Assembly (NCBI GenBank): GCA_018401755.1
Contig: JAGYKJ010000005.1
Location: 186,001-250,000, forward strand
Direction: 5' to 3'
Source: Litorivicinus sp.
Lineage (GTDB): Bacteria > Pseudomonadota > Gammaproteobacteria > Pseudomonadales > Litorivicinaceae
DNA length: 64,000 bases
Shown here: positions 1 through 9,748 of the stretch, one piece after another
Layout of the letters: each line of letters opens with the position of its first letter
Position numbering within the stretch: position 1 is the stretch's first letter
Translations under genes and position numbers: made by a program
The notes under the pieces: generated by a model
Told to the model about the DNA's origin: nothing
Databases searched by the model: none
What the model saw: only the letters and a program-made list of their open reading frames with translations

Positions 1-321
1 CATTGTCATGTGGCGGACCAAGCAACTGCTGACGCGTTAAGTCATGCCATGTGGTCCGATGATGAGAGCTTTCTTCCCAATACCACAGACGCCCATGCGA
101 GCGCTCAGGAGCGCGCCATCACCATCGGTACCGAAGATATTCCCGATCGTCATGGTGTGCTGATTCAGCTTGCAGGCGACTTGCCGACCTGGTTCGCCCA
201 CTTTGAACGGATCATTGAAATCGTGATCCAAACACCCGCCGTTTTGGAACCCAGCCGCCGCAATTGGATGCGCTTAAAATCAGACGGCTATCCGATCACT
301 CAACACGATATGCGTTCATGA
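1..321 (+). CDS. holC: DNA polymerase III subunit chi, 3' part (5' end outside window)
   Basis: Chi belongs to the clamp-loader complex of the replicative DNA polymerase and binds SSB. The reading frame is open from base 1, so the true start lies upstream; the GTG at 10 is only the first start-like codon inside the window. The visible part contains the ESFLPN segment and the closing region (IDVLI-like [15 protein letters not shown], then [12 protein letters not shown]) that match the second half of HolC. Its TGA overlaps the valS ATG (ATGA at 318-321), the usual holC-valS arrangement in gammaproteobacteria. Family assignment is by recognition of these motifs and by the neighbour. Confidence 0.85.
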   Translation, partial: HCHVADQATADALSHAMWSDDESFLPNTTDAHASAQERAITIGTEDIPDRHGVLIQLAGDLPTWFAHFERIIEIVIQTPAVLEPSRRNWMRLKSDGYPITQHDMRS

Positions 322-3098
322 CAGAGACAACTCTTCACAAAACCTACGACCCCGCATCACTCGAGTCGCACTGGTACCAAATCTGGGAATCCAGAGGGTA
401 CTTTGCACCCAGCGGGACTGGCACACCCTTTTCCATCATGATTCCACCGCCGAACGTGACGGGATCTCTCCATATGGGGCATGCGTTTCAGGACACCATC
501 ATGGACGCCCTGATTCGGTACCACCGAATGCTTGGGGATGACACGCTCTGGCAAGTGGGGACCGATCACGCAGGCATTGCCACGCAAATGCTGGTCGAGC
601 GGCAACTCGCCGCAGAGGGGGTATCGCGCCATGATCTTGGACGCGATGCGTTTTTAGAGGCTGTCTGGAAGTGGAAAGACACCTCCGGTGGCATGATCAC
701 CCAACAACTGCGGCGGATGGGCGCAAGTGTCGACTGGAGTCGAGAGCGCTTCACCATGGACGACGGATGCTCGCGCGCAGTGCAAGAGGTCTTTATTCGA
801 CTCTATGACGAGGGATTGATTTATCGCGGCCAACGCTTGGTCAACTGGGATCCGGTCTTGCATACCGCCATCAGTGATCTCGAGGTAGTCAGTGAGGAAG
901 AACAGGGGTCACTCTGGCATTTCCGATATCCCTTGACCTCGGGAGATGGCCATTTGGTGGTTGCCACCACGCGCCCTGAAACCATGCTTGGGGACACCGC
1001 GGTGGCCGTGCATCCAGAGGATGCCCGCTATCAACACCTGATCGGTCAGACCATCACTTTGCCCTTGGTTGGACGAGAGATCCCGATCATTGCAGATGAC
1101 TATGTCGATCCAGAATTTGGTACCGGTTGCGTGAAAATCACCCCAGCCCATGACTTTAACGACTACGCCATGGGTGAACGGCATCAGTTACCTGTCATCA
1201 ACATCATGACCCTGGATGCGCATCTCAATGAGACGGTTCCAGAACCCTACCGTGGGTTAGACCGGTTCGATGCGCGCGCCCAGATTGTTGCTGATCTTGA
1301 TGCGCTCGGACTGCTCGCGGGGATTGACGCGCACACGCTCAAAGTTCCACGCGGGGATCGGTCAGGAGTCGTGATTGAGCCTCTGCTGACTGATCAGTGG
1401 TTTGTCGCGGTTGAAAGCCTGGCAAAACCAGCCATTGCCGCGGTGGAGTCTGGCGCGATCCAGTTTGTGCCCAAGCAATGGGAAAACACCTATTTCGCGT
1501 GGATGCGTGATCTCAAGGATTGGTGTATTTCACGGCAATTGTGGTGGGGACATCGGATTCCGGCCTTCTACGACGACCAAGGGCAAATCTATGTGGGCGC
1601 CAATGAAGACGCGGTGCGTCTCAAGTACGGACTCTCCGCGTCTATGACCTTGCGTCAAGACGATGATGTGTTGGATACCTGGTTCAGCTCCGCGCTATGG
1701 ACCTTCTCGACACTCGGATGGCCAGATGAGACCCCTGAACTCGCCCGCTATCACCCCACCAGTGTGTTGGTGACCGGCTTCGATATCATCTTTTTCTGGG
1801 TAGCCAGAATGATCATGATGACCCTGAAATTCACCGGCGAAGTGCCCTTTAAAACGGTCTATGTGCATGGATTGGTTCGCGATGCGGATGGACAAAAAAT
1901 GTCCAAATCCAAAGGTAATGTGCTGGATCCGATTGACTTAATTGATGGCATTACACTCGAGGACTTGGTTGCGAAGCGCACAAAAAGTCTGATGCAACCG
2001 CAAAAGAAAGCGGCCATCGAGGCCGCAACACGACGGCAGTTTCCCAATGGACTCGAAGCCTATGGGACCGATGCGCTGCGATTCACGTTCTGCTCACTGG
2101 CCTCGACCGGGCGCGATATCAACTTTGATGTCGGCCGGATTGAGGGGTACCGAAATTTCTGTAACAAGCTCTGGAATGCATCCCGATTTGTCCTGATGCG
2201 GCTTGAGGATGGTCCGGTCGCACTCGATGCCCACGCTGAGAGGACAGTGTTTGATCGCTGGATCGTCAGTCGCCTGCAGGAGACCGAACATAAGATTGCC
2301 GAGAGTCTCGGTCAGTATCGGCTCGATCTCGCGGCCCAAGCGCTGTACGAGTTTGTCTGGCACCACTACTGCGACTGGTATCTGGAACTGACCAAGCCCA
2401 TCTTGGCAGAGAGCGGAGCATCCCCGTCCACCCAAGCTGCAACACGAGGCACTCTGGTTCGGGTGCTCGAGACCATCCTTCGGCTCGCCCATCCCATGAT
2501 GCCCTACATCACCGAAGCGCTCTGGCAGCAAGTGGCGCCTCTGGCTGGGACGCAAGGTGCCACAATTTCCCAGGCGCCCTATCCCATCGCGCAACCGGAG
2601 CGCGCTGATCCCGAGGCAACCGCCGATGTGGAGTGGCTGCAGTCGATCATCATTGCCGTGCGGACCATTCGCGGTGAACTCAATGTCAGTCCCGGAAAGG
2701 CGGTGCCCCTGATGATCCGTGGTGGTTCCGTCATGGATCTCGAACGACTTGCCCGATTGGAGCCCTTGTTAGTCCCGCTCGCTAAACTCACGGCCATCAC
2801 CAACCTTGCTGCTGATACAGAGGTTCCACCAGCGGCAAGTCAGCTGATTGGGCACCTCGAGTTGATGGTGCCGATGGCCGGCTTGATTGATGTGGCTGCA
2901 GAACGTGTGCGATTGGAGAAAATGCGCAGCAAGTATCTTGCGGAAATCGAGGGAGTGACGCGCAAACTGGGGAACCCTGGGTTTGCCGATAAAGCGCCCC
3001 CAGAAGTCGTCCAGCGTGAGCAGGATCGTCTCACTGAGGCACGCATCCAATTGGAGAACACCATGACCCAACTCGAGGCACTGACCGACCTCGCGTAA
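318..3098 (+). CDS. valS: valine--tRNA ligase
   Basis: Class I aminoacyl-tRNA synthetase that charges tRNA-Val. The 926-residue product has the HIGH-type signature as HMGH in [15 protein letters not shown] near residue 50, the KMSKS signature in [11 protein letters not shown] near residue 530, an editing (CP1) domain between them, and a C-terminal tRNA-binding coiled-coil arm ([18 protein letters not shown] onward). The frame is open further upstream to 264, but ATG 318 gives the conserved N-terminus [11 protein letters not shown]-type start and overlaps the holC stop by ATGA, indicating translational coupling. Length is normal for the family. Confidence 0.97.
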   Translation: MTETTLHKTYDPASLESHWYQIWESRGYFAPSGTGTPFSIMIPPPNVTGSLHMGHAFQDTIMDALIRYHRMLGDDTLWQVGTDHAGIATQMLVERQLAAEGVSRHDLGRDAFLEAVWKWKDTSGGMITQQLRRMGASVDWSRERFTMDDGCSRAVQEVFIRLYDEGLIYRGQRLVNWDPVLHTAISDLEVVSEEEQGSLWHFRYPLTSGDGHLVVATTRPETMLGDTAVAVHPEDARYQHLIGQTITLPLVGREIPIIADDYVDPEFGTGCVKITPAHDFNDYAMGERHQLPVINIMTLDAHLNETVPEPYRGLDRFDARAQIVADLDALGLLAGIDAHTLKVPRGDRSGVVIEPLLTDQWFVAVESLAKPAIAAVESGAIQFVPKQWENTYFAWMRDLKDWCISRQLWWGHRIPAFYDDQGQIYVGANEDAVRLKYGLSASMTLRQDDDVLDTWFSSALWTFSTLGWPDETPELARYHPTSVLVTGFDIIFFWVARMIMMTLKFTGEVPFKTVYVHGLVRDADGQKMSKSKGNVLDPIDLIDGITLEDLVAKRTKSLMQPQKKAAIEAATRRQFPNGLEAYGTDALRFTFCSLASTGRDINFDVGRIEGYRNFCNKLWNASRFVLMRLEDGPVALDAHAERTVFDRWIVSRLQETEHKIAESLGQYRLDLAAQALYEFVWHHYCDWYLELTKPILAESGASPSTQAATRGTLVRVLETILRLAHPMMPYITEALWQQVAPLAGTQGATISQAPYPIAQPERADPEATADVEWLQSIIIAVRTIRGELNVSPGKAVPLMIRGGSVMDLERLARLEPLLVPLAKLTAITNLAADTEVPPAASQLIGHLELMVPMAGLIDVAAERVRLEKMRSKYLAEIEGVTRKLGNPGFADKAPPEVVQREQDRLTEARIQLENTMTQLEALTDLA

Positions 3099-3108
3099 TC
3101 TAACACGA

Positions 3109-3151
3109 CGGCCTTTGTCTGATCGTCACCCTGTCGATCGTGCGAAGGCCG
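3109..3151. other. imperfect stem-loop just after valS
   Basis: CGGCCTT at 3109-3115 pairs with AAGGCCG at 3145-3151, and inside it GATCG (3121-3125) pairs with CGATC (3135-3139). It starts 11 bases after the valS stop. There is no T-run after it, so it is not a classic intrinsic terminator; it may be a 3'-end stabilising structure or chance. Confidence 0.3.
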
Positions 3152-3198
3152 CCGAATTCTGATGACAAAACGATGAAGTTTGCACATCGCCAACACAG

Positions 3199-3207
3199 TT
3201 ATCCACA
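3199..3207 (+). promoter_or_regulatory. DnaA box 1 upstream of nrdA
   Basis: TTATCCACA, a perfect match to the DnaA box consensus TTATNCACA. It lies about 95 bases upstream of the predicted nrdA -35 element. DnaA control of nrdAB through two upstream boxes is known in Escherichia coli; here it is inferred from the match and position. Confidence 0.7.
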
Positions 3208-3272
3208 AGCCAAAGCCAAGCGATTCCGCAACAGCACTGGGTGAATCAAATTACGCAACGATTCTCCCCAAT

Positions 3273-3281
3273 TTATCCACA
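3273..3281 (+). promoter_or_regulatory. DnaA box 2 upstream of nrdA
   Basis: A second perfect TTATCCACA in the same orientation, 74 bases from the first and ending 11 bases before the predicted -35 hexamer of nrdA. The pair suggests replication-coupled control of ribonucleotide reductase. Confidence 0.72.
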
Positions 3282-3292
3282 GAAGGATTGGG

Positions 3293-3320
3293 TTGACTTC
3301 GGCGCCAACCCCATTATCTT
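3293..3320 (+). promoter_or_regulatory. predicted sigma-70 promoter of nrdAB
   Basis: TTGACT (3293-3298) matches the -35 consensus in five of six positions, followed after 16 bases by TATCTT (3315-3320) as -10. Transcription would start near 3327, about 70 bases before the nrdA ATG. Predicted only from sequence. Confidence 0.55.
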
Positions 3321-3333
3321 GTGTCCAGGAAGC

Positions 3334-3367
3334 CGCCCAACCCCAACATATTGGGGTTGGGCGTTTT
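3334..3367 (+). promoter_or_regulatory. perfect hairpin with T-run in the nrdA leader
   Basis: CGCCCAACCCCAA (3334-3346), loop CATA, and TTGGGGTTGGGCG (3351-3363) form a perfect 13-bp stem followed by TTTT. It begins about 7 bases after the predicted start of transcription and ends about 20 bases before the nrdA Shine-Dalgarno sequence GGGAGGCGGG. It has the shape of an intrinsic terminator or attenuator, although the T-run is short; it could also protect the 5' end of the mRNA, terminate valS readthrough, or be a DNA operator. Confidence 0.55.
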
Positions 3368-3397
3368 AGACAGATATCGAATTATCGGGAGGCGGGC

Positions 3398-6274
3398 ATG
3401 TACCAGTCTAGTCGCGTGAGCGGCCAAGAGACCATCACAAAGGCTGCTCAAAGCGTCACAGTCAGTGCCAAGGATCAATTGCCACAACCGGGCGAAATCC
3501 GTGTCATGAAACGCAATGGAGCCGTGGTCTCGTTTGACGCGACAAAGATCGTGGTCGCAATGAGCAAAGCATTCTTAGCAGTTGAAGGGCATTCAGCAGC
3601 AGCCTCCAATCGCATTCATGAAACCGTTGAGCGACTCACTGCCCAAGTGATTGATACGTTCCGGCGTCGGATGCCGTCTGGTGGCATCGTCCACATTGAA
3701 GATATTCAGGATCAGGTCGAGTTGTGCCTGATGCGCAATGGCGAGCACCGGGTCGCCCGCGATTATGTGCTCTATCGTGAAGAACGGAAGCGTCTGCGGT
3801 CAGAGCGAATCGCCGCACCGCGTGAAATGCATCCCGAAATCAAGGTGATCAACGACTCTGGAACTCGTGAACCGCTCGACGTTGGACGCTTGAAAACCGT
3901 CATCGCGGAAGCCTGTGACGGGCTCAATGACGTGGATGGTGAGTTGATTCTGACCGAGACACTGAAAAATCTGTATGACGGCGTCACGCAGCAAGACGTC
4001 AATACCGCTCTCGTCATGAGTGCGCGGACGCTGGTTGAGAAAGAGCCCAATTACTCCTACGTCACTGCGCGTTTATTACTTGATGACATTCGTGCCAAGG
4101 GATTGACCCGTCTCGGCGTCGCCACCAAAGCGACGCAATTTGAGATGGAAACACTCTATCCACAAGCCCTGAAGGCATTTCTAGACTTGGCAGTCGAGTC
4201 AGAGTTGGTCAGCGAAGAGTTAAAGACATTTAATCTGGAGCAACTGGGTGCCGCACTGATTGCAGAGCGCGATAACCAATTCACGTATCTAGGTCTACAA
4301 ACCCTGTATGACCGTTATTTTATCCACAAAGACGATGTCCGGATTGAATTACCTCAGGTGTTCTTTATGCGAATCGCCATGGGCTTGGCCTTGCGCGAAG
4401 AGCATCGTGAAGATCGGGCGATCGAGTTTTATCAACTCCTCTCAAGTTTTGACTACATGTCTTCGACACCGACATTGTTCAATGCCGGAACACTCAGAAG
4501 CCAACTGTCAAGCTGCTATTTGACAACAGTCCCAGACAACCTGGATGGGATTTATTCGGCAATCCGCGATAACGCGATGCTGTCCAAGTGGGCCGGTGGA
4601 CTCGGTAATGACTGGACACCGGTACGATCGCTGGGATCCTACATCAAGGGGACCAATGGCAAGAGCCAAGGCGTGGTGCCCTTCTTAAAGGTCGTCAATG
4701 ACACCGCCGTGGCGGTGAACCAGGGTGGAAAGCGGAAGGGTGCGGTCTGTGCGTATCTGGAAACCTGGCACATGGACATCGAAGAGTTTTTGGAGCTTCG
4801 GAAAAATACCGGGGACGATCGTCGTCGGACCCATGACATGAACACTGCCAACTGGGTGCCTGATCTGTTCATGAAGCGTGTCTTTGAGGATGGCGAATGG
4901 ACCCTCTTCTCTCCGGCGAACTGCCCGGATCTGCACGACCTATATGGACAGGCATTTGAGCAGCGCTACGAAGCCTATGAGGCCATGACGCGCTCCGGTG
5001 AACTCAAACTCTTCAAGCGGATTCAGGCAAAGGATCTGTGGCGGAAAATGCTCTCAATGTTGTTCGAGACAGGCCATCCGTGGATTACCTTTAAAGATGC
5101 CTGCAATATTCGGAGCCCACAGCAACACTGCGGTGTCGTGCATTCTTCGAACCTGTGCACCGAAATCACTTTGAACACCAATATCGATGAAATCGCGGTG
5201 TGTAACTTAGGATCGGTGAATCTCAAGCAGCACGTCACCCGTGACGGTGGATTAGATCGGGAGAAACTCGGTAAGACTGTCAAGACAGCTGTGCGGATGC
5301 TCGATAACGTCATTGACATCAACTACTACGCGGTCCCACAAGCCGAGCGCTCAAACTTCAAACATCGGCCGGTGGGCCTTGGCATTATGGGTTTCCAAGA
5401 TGCCCTGTACGAATTAGGCATCCCCTATGGATCGGATGAGGCCGTGGCCTTCGCAGATGAATCCATGGAAGTCATTAGCTACTTCGCGATTGAGGCCTCG
5501 GCTGATCTCGCCCGCGAACGGGGTAGTTATTCAAGTTTTGACGGAAGTTTGTGGAGTCGCGGCATCCTGCCGATTGATTCATTGGAGCAACTAAGGACAG
5601 AGCGTGGCGGAAATTACATTCACGTGGACACCACCCAGCGAATGGACTGGGCGGCGCTCCGGAACAAAGCCCAGGGCGGCATGCGGAACTCAAACGTCAT
5701 GGCCATCGCACCGACGGCAACGATCGCAAACATTACCGGGGTGTCCCAGTCGATCGAACCGACCTACCAAAACCTCTACGTAAAATCGAACCTGTCGGGT
5801 GAATTTACGGTGGTTAATCCCTATCTGGTGAGTGATCTTAAAGCACGCGGATTATGGGACAACGTGATGGTCAATGACCTCAAGTACTATGATGGCAGTG
5901 TGCAGAATATTGCGCGCATTCCAGATGATCTGAAGGCTTTGTATGCAACCGCCTTCGAGGTTGAGCCAAAGTGGATCGTGGAGGCGGCCTCACGGCGTCA
6001 GAAGTGGATCGACCAGGCGCAAAGCTTAAATATTTACATCGCCAATGCGAACGGGAAGAAGCTCGATGTGACCTATCGGATGGCCTGGTATAGCGGATTG
6101 AAGACCACCTATTATCTCCGCGCACTGGGTGCGACCAGCACTGAAAAATCCACCGTCAGTCAAGGTCGATTAAATGCTGTCACAAGCACTCCAACCGCTG
6201 CTGTGGTGGCTGAACCCGCCACTGTACCCAAAGCCTGCAGTCTGGATGATCCAGATTGTGAAGCCTGCCAATAA
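3398..6274 (+). CDS. nrdA: class Ia ribonucleoside-diphosphate reductase, alpha subunit
   Basis: Reduces ribonucleoside diphosphates to deoxy forms together with NrdB. The 958-residue protein has two ATP-cone domains in tandem (about residues 33-125, EIRVMKRNGAVVSFD onward, and about 145-235, IKVINDSGTREPLD onward), as in Pseudomonas NrdA. The catalytic barrel follows, with the active-site NLCTE motif (Cys587, Glu589), CNLGSVNL and APTATIANITG. The C-terminal tail ends CEACQ, supplying the redox cysteine pair. The frame is open back to 3293, but ATG 3398 is preceded by GGGAGGCGGG and follows the predicted promoter and hairpin. nrdB starts 25 bases downstream. Confidence 0.97.
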   Translation: MYQSSRVSGQETITKAAQSVTVSAKDQLPQPGEIRVMKRNGAVVSFDATKIVVAMSKAFLAVEGHSAAASNRIHETVERLTAQVIDTFRRRMPSGGIVHIEDIQDQVELCLMRNGEHRVARDYVLYREERKRLRSERIAAPREMHPEIKVINDSGTREPLDVGRLKTVIAEACDGLNDVDGELILTETLKNLYDGVTQQDVNTALVMSARTLVEKEPNYSYVTARLLLDDIRAKGLTRLGVATKATQFEMETLYPQALKAFLDLAVESELVSEELKTFNLEQLGAALIAERDNQFTYLGLQTLYDRYFIHKDDVRIELPQVFFMRIAMGLALREEHREDRAIEFYQLLSSFDYMSSTPTLFNAGTLRSQLSSCYLTTVPDNLDGIYSAIRDNAMLSKWAGGLGNDWTPVRSLGSYIKGTNGKSQGVVPFLKVVNDTAVAVNQGGKRKGAVCAYLETWHMDIEEFLELRKNTGDDRRRTHDMNTANWVPDLFMKRVFEDGEWTLFSPANCPDLHDLYGQAFEQRYEAYEAMTRSGELKLFKRIQAKDLWRKMLSMLFETGHPWITFKDACNIRSPQQHCGVVHSSNLCTEITLNTNIDEIAVCNLGSVNLKQHVTRDGGLDREKLGKTVKTAVRMLDNVIDINYYAVPQAERSNFKHRPVGLGIMGFQDALYELGIPYGSDEAVAFADESMEVISYFAIEASADLARERGSYSSFDGSLWSRGILPIDSLEQLRTERGGNYIHVDTTQRMDWAALRNKAQGGMRNSNVMAIAPTATIANITGVSQSIEPTYQNLYVKSNLSGEFTVVNPYLVSDLKARGLWDNVMVNDLKYYDGSVQNIARIPDDLKALYATAFEVEPKWIVEAASRRQKWIDQAQSLNIYIANANGKKLDVTYRMAWYSGLKTTYYLRALGATSTEKSTVSQGRLNAVTSTPTAAVVAEPATVPKACSLDDPDCEACQ

Positions 6275-6299
6275 CTGATGAAGGAAAGGACTTGAGACG

Positions 6300-7547
6300 A
6301 TGCTGAATTGGGATCACTTTAATGAACCAGACGATACGACTGCCGCTCCGCCCGCTCCTGTGGTGATGGCAGCACAGCAGACGGCACAGCGCGCTGAATC
6401 TGCGTCCACCGCAGTCACCGCTGATGTCACACGGTATGAGCCAACTGGCTCGGCAGCCTATGAAAACGCGCTGAAGGCATTGGAAGTGTTGGACGTCGCG
6501 CCAGGACTTGAAGAACTGGCAATGGGTGCGCAGCGTGTCTTGGTGGATGACAAGCGGATGATCAATTGCCGCGCTGACTTAAACCAGCTCGTCCCCTTTA
6601 AATACGACTGGGCATGGACCAAGTATTTGGATGGCTGCGCGAACCATTGGATGCCCCAAGAAGTCAACATGACCGCGGATATCGCCCTATGGCGGGCCAA
6701 TGATGGCCTCTCGCCAGAAGAGCGGATCGTGATCAAAAGAAGTCTTGGTTTTTTCTCAACCGCGGACTCTCTGGTCGCCAATAACTTGGTGCTGTCGATT
6801 TATCGGTTGATCACCAATCCAGAGTGTCGCCAGTACCTGTTACGGCAGGCGTTTGAGGAAGCGATTCATACCCACGCGTATCAATATTGCATTGAATCGC
6901 TTGGCATGGATGAAGGCGAAATCTTCAACATGTATCGCGAGATTCCATCGGTTGCGAAAAAAGCAGCCTGGGCTCTCAAGTACACCCAATCGATTGGCAA
7001 TCCCTCATTCCAAACGGGGTCGACTGAGAATGATCAGGAGCTCCTGAAAAACCTCATCGCGTTTTATTGCGTGATGGAAGGTTTGTTCTTCTATTGTGGA
7101 TTTACGCAAATTCTGTCGATGGGCCGGCGAAATAAGATGACCGGTGTTGCCGAGCAATTCCAATACATCCTGCGCGATGAGTCCATGCATGTGAATTTCG
7201 GGATTGATGTGATCAATCAGATCAAAAACGAAAATGCAGAGCTGTGGTCCCCTGAATTCCAAGCAGAAATCACGCAAATGATGATGGAAGGATTGGCTCT
7301 GGAAATCGAATATGCGCGAGACACCATGCCACGTGGCATTTTGGGAATGAACGCAGCAATGATGGAAGAGTACTTGAAGTTCATCACCAACCGTCGCCTG
7401 ATTCAGATTGGGTTAGCAGAGCAGTTCCCTGGTGCTGAAAATCCCTTCCCTTGGATGAGTGAGATCATGGATCTACGCAAGGAAAAGAATTTCTTTGAAA
7501 CCCGTGTGACGGAATATCAAGTCGGCGGTGCGTTGTCCTGGGATTAA
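6300..7547 (+). CDS. nrdB: class Ia ribonucleoside-diphosphate reductase, beta subunit
   Basis: The 415-residue radical-generating subunit of class Ia ribonucleotide reductase. After a poorly conserved alanine/threonine-rich N-terminus of about 90 residues it has the ferritin-like diiron core: the first metal region DIALWRAN with the following helix, [16 protein letters not shown], and [12 protein letters not shown] with the distal ligands. An AAGGA-type ribosome-binding site (GAAAGGA) lies 10 bases before the ATG. Co-transcribed with nrdA; a strong terminator follows the stop codon. No separate nrd ferredoxin gene lies downstream. Confidence 0.97.
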   Translation: MLNWDHFNEPDDTTAAPPAPVVMAAQQTAQRAESASTAVTADVTRYEPTGSAAYENALKALEVLDVAPGLEELAMGAQRVLVDDKRMINCRADLNQLVPFKYDWAWTKYLDGCANHWMPQEVNMTADIALWRANDGLSPEERIVIKRSLGFFSTADSLVANNLVLSIYRLITNPECRQYLLRQAFEEAIHTHAYQYCIESLGMDEGEIFNMYREIPSVAKKAAWALKYTQSIGNPSFQTGSTENDQELLKNLIAFYCVMEGLFFYCGFTQILSMGRRNKMTGVAEQFQYILRDESMHVNFGIDVINQIKNENAELWSPEFQAEITQMMMEGLALEIEYARDTMPRGILGMNAAMMEEYLKFITNRRLIQIGLAEQFPGAENPFPWMSEIMDLRKEKNFFETRVTEYQVGGALSWD

Positions 7548-7564
7548 CCCTACGCCCCTTTTCC

Positions 7565-7593
7565 AAGCCCAAACTGTGTTTGGGCTTTTTTTT
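7565..7593 (+). terminator. intrinsic terminator of nrdAB
   Basis: AAGCCCAAAC (7565-7574), loop TGT, GTTTGGGCTT (7578-7587), then six more T. A perfect 10-bp stem with a T-run, 17 bases after the nrdB stop. Confidence 0.92.
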
Positions 7594-7891
7594 GGGAGCG
7601 TCACAGGGTTTGGCTGTGCTCTGGCCAACGCGTCGTGAAGGAAGTCACTCGCGCTCAAATCGACATCCATGTCGGCGCGCGAATCCTTCCCTATTGAGCC
7701 CCACTCCCTTGGGACCGGTCGCTCGACCGGCATAGCGTGTCCTACTTTTTGATTTTATCAGAGCTATTTTCTGGACAGCAAGTCTTAATTTTACCGAGGT
7801 CTCGGTCGCCCAATCGGTCGGTTACCTGCCACGGATAATTGGCAAAACCGTCAGGGTCCGTTAGGGTCACGCCTCGAACGGAGACATAGCC
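7594..7891. other. intergenic region between nrdB terminator and VOC gene
   Basis: About 300 bases without a supported gene. The only structure I see is CCGGTCG-CT-CGACCGG (7715-7730), a short perfect hairpin without a T-run. A minus-strand open frame runs through the region and into nrdB but has no family resemblance or ribosome-binding site. The promoter of the next gene is probably in the AT-rich part around 7745-7795. Confidence 0.4.
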
Positions 7892-8269
7892 ATGCAACTC
7901 AATAGAACGACGCTTCTCGTGGACGATCTAGAGACCGCCAAAGCCTTTTATCTGGACGCGTTTGGATTCCACTGCCAGCTCGATGAGCAACGCCCTGGGG
8001 GCAAGCGCTTGATCGTGGTCAGCCCAAGCATCATGGGGCCTGGATTTTTACTCTCTGAGCCCAAGCCTGGCGATGCATCACTGGTGGGACAACAATCTGG
8101 GCAGCGGGTGTGGGCCTTCATCGATACTAAGGATTTATCTGTGGACTTGGCTCGATTTCATGCACAGGGGGTCACCATCACGGATGGACCCCGGACTGAA
8201 CCCTTTGGGATCTGCTTACTGGTGAAGGACTTATCAGGCAATACATGGGAATGGGTCGAACGCCACTAA
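7892..8269 (+). CDS. VOC (glyoxalase/bleomycin resistance) family protein
   Basis: A 125-residue single-domain vicinal oxygen chelate protein. It has the two beta-alpha-beta-beta-beta modules of the fold: RTTLLVDDLETAKAFYLDAFGF at the start and the C-terminal GICLLVKDLSGNTWEWVER. The GNTWEWVE end carries the usual glutamate metal ligand position; the first-module ligand is not obvious, so the substrate and even metal dependence are uncertain. GGAG lies 8 bases before the ATG. The stop overlaps the end of the convergent hydrolase gene by four bases. Function within the superfamily is unknown. Confidence 0.8.
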   Translation: MQLNRTTLLVDDLETAKAFYLDAFGFHCQLDEQRPGGKRLIVVSPSIMGPGFLLSEPKPGDASLVGQQSGQRVWAFIDTKDLSVDLARFHAQGVTITDGPRTEPFGICLLVKDLSGNTWEWVERH

Positions 8270-9090
8270 ACCGGTGCATGGGTGAGACTGGTCGTCAGCC
8301 AAGTGACCAGCGCATCTGCGGTCTGTCCTGCAGATCGATCGTACATTAACAGGTGGGATCCTCCATCGACCCAATGCATGGTCGCCTGGTAATGCGCAGC
8401 CACAGTCTCCGCATCTCGTGGCCGAATTAAGCCATCCGCAGTCCCACTGGCAACCCAGATCGGTGGTTGTCCGACACTCGCGGTGTGTGGCGGTCCCAGC
8501 GAGTGGCTCAGATCAAAGGACAACCAAGGCGATTCATCTGTACACCGCGCCAAAAACCCATGCACCTCCTCATCGACCGAGGGACGTGAGAACAACAATC
8601 GCGCCATCACTCGCTCGCTGACGTGGCGCACGCCAAGCATCAATCCAACCGACAGTTGCTGAAATGCCATGGGATCATTCCACATCAGCCGCGTTGACAC
8701 GCCGAGTAACCCCTGCACAGGGACAGGACTCAGTAACCCGCAAGCAGCCATTGGCACCTGCTGGCGCAGTAACCCGTGAACCACCGCTGAGCCCAGAGAA
8801 TGGCCGACCACCACCGGTGGTGCCTCACATTGACGTATCACATGATGCGCATCTGCCACGAAATCCGAGAGTCGATGCTGCCGACGTGTTGAACGACCCT
8901 CACTGGCGCCATGCCCCCGAAAAGAGACGGCAAGCACCCGATATCCCGCGTCCAATAGCGGTTGAATAAACGCGTCCGTCCACACCCATGCACCGACGCA
9001 AATTCCATGCAGTAACACCACATCGACCGCACGCGATGGGATCTCTGGACGATACTCCAGCACTTCGAGGCGGGGTCGGGAAGATGGCAT
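8266..9090 (-). CDS. alpha/beta fold hydrolase
   Basis: A 274-residue cytoplasmic alpha/beta hydrolase. Visible features are the oxyanion-hole region VVLLHGICVGAWVW near residue 25, the nucleophile elbow GHSLGS near residue 95 (catalytic Ser), an aspartate in ASGTADGLI, and a late histidine in GGSHLLMYD. No signal peptide. The arrangement resembles lysophospholipase-like or esterase members, but the substrate cannot be read from the sequence. It is divergent from the GNAT gene with a 60-base gap containing both starts; GGAG lies four bases before the ATG. Confidence 0.85.
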   Translation of the reverse strand: MPSSRPRLEVLEYRPEIPSRAVDVVLLHGICVGAWVWTDAFIQPLLDAGYRVLAVSFRGHGASEGRSTRRQHRLSDFVADAHHVIRQCEAPPVVVGHSLGSAVVHGLLRQQVPMAACGLLSPVPVQGLLGVSTRLMWNDPMAFQQLSVGLMLGVRHVSERVMARLLFSRPSVDEEVHGFLARCTDESPWLSFDLSHSLGPPHTASVGQPPIWVASGTADGLIRPRDAETVAAHYQATMHWVDGGSHLLMYDRSAGQTADALVTWLTTSLTHAPV

Positions 9091-9150
9091 AGGACTCCAG
9101 CGGGATAGACTTTGATACTATCCCAGTGTAACGCAGATTGAGGAGGACTC

Positions 9151-9606
9151 ATGCGCATTCGTCAGGCCACCCTGGCAGACCTTGATGCTCTGGTTGACGG
9201 GAATCAACGCCTTGCCATGGAAACTGAGGCACTGCAGCTGCCCACTGACACCTTGAGTGCCGGTGTCACCACCTTACTGACACATCCAGAATATGGACAT
9301 TACTGGGTGGCAGAGGACTCAGGTGTCATCTGCGGGCAACTCATGATCACCTTTGAGTGGAGCGACTGGCGCAATGGGCTGCTATGGTGGCTGCAAAGCG
9401 TCTACGTCTGGCCCAATATGCGACAACAAGGTGTCTTCTCAGCACTCCTGACGCGGGTCATGGATGACGCCAAGCGTATTGGGATTCCGGAAATCCGACT
9501 GTATGCGGAAGTTGCCAATACTGTTGCCCATCGCGCCTATGCGCGGCACGGTTTTACCACTGGCCACTACGGCGTGCACTGCAAAGTACTCACCCCAACC
9601 TTCTAA
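9151..9606 (+). CDS. GNAT family N-acetyltransferase
   Basis: A 151-residue acetyltransferase of the GCN5-related fold. It begins MRIRQATLADLDALV, as many GNAT proteins do, and has a core strand followed by the acetyl-CoA pyrophosphate-binding region NMRQQGVFSALLTRV (a QxxGxx-type motif) and a closing HRAYARHGF segment. AGGAGG lies just before the ATG. The acceptor substrate is unknown. The sigma-54-type promoter of amt begins 10 bases after its stop. Confidence 0.87.
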   Translation: MRIRQATLADLDALVDGNQRLAMETEALQLPTDTLSAGVTTLLTHPEYGHYWVAEDSGVICGQLMITFEWSDWRNGLLWWLQSVYVWPNMRQQGVFSALLTRVMDDAKRIGIPEIRLYAEVANTVAHRAYARHGFTTGHYGVHCKVLTPTF

Positions 9607-9616
9607 TGCCCTGTTT

Positions 9617-9632
9617 TGGCACATCTTTCGCT
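9617..9632 (+). promoter_or_regulatory. sigma-54 (-24/-12) promoter of amt
   Basis: TGGCACATCTTTCGCT matches the sigma-54 consensus TGGCACGNNNNTTGCW: the -24 GG (9618-9619) and -12 GC (9630-9631) have exact spacing and TGGCAC is intact. Transcription would start near 9643, leaving a leader of about 105 bases before amt. Fits nitrogen control through NtrC, although I did not find a convincing NtrC site. Confidence 0.7.
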
Positions 9633-9748
9633 TCCTAGCTGGTCTTAACCAAATTAGCACTGGATTTTGCTGCGCCATGCGCAATGACGGTGCGTTTTCA
9701 TCACATCCTGCGATATCACGCACTAACACAGTGCATTAAGGAGCCATC

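Noticed and set aside
2094-2594. Minus-strand open frame of 166 codons
   Set aside because: Antisense to valS; no conserved features.
7473-7733. Minus-strand open frame over the nrdB terminator
   Set aside because: It would cross a strong intrinsic terminator and overlap nrdB; no ribosome-binding site or family.
9655-9673. Second sigma-54-like site (TAGCAC...TTTTGCT) before amt
   Set aside because: The -24 to -12 spacing is one base too long and the GG is lost; the site at 9617 is better.
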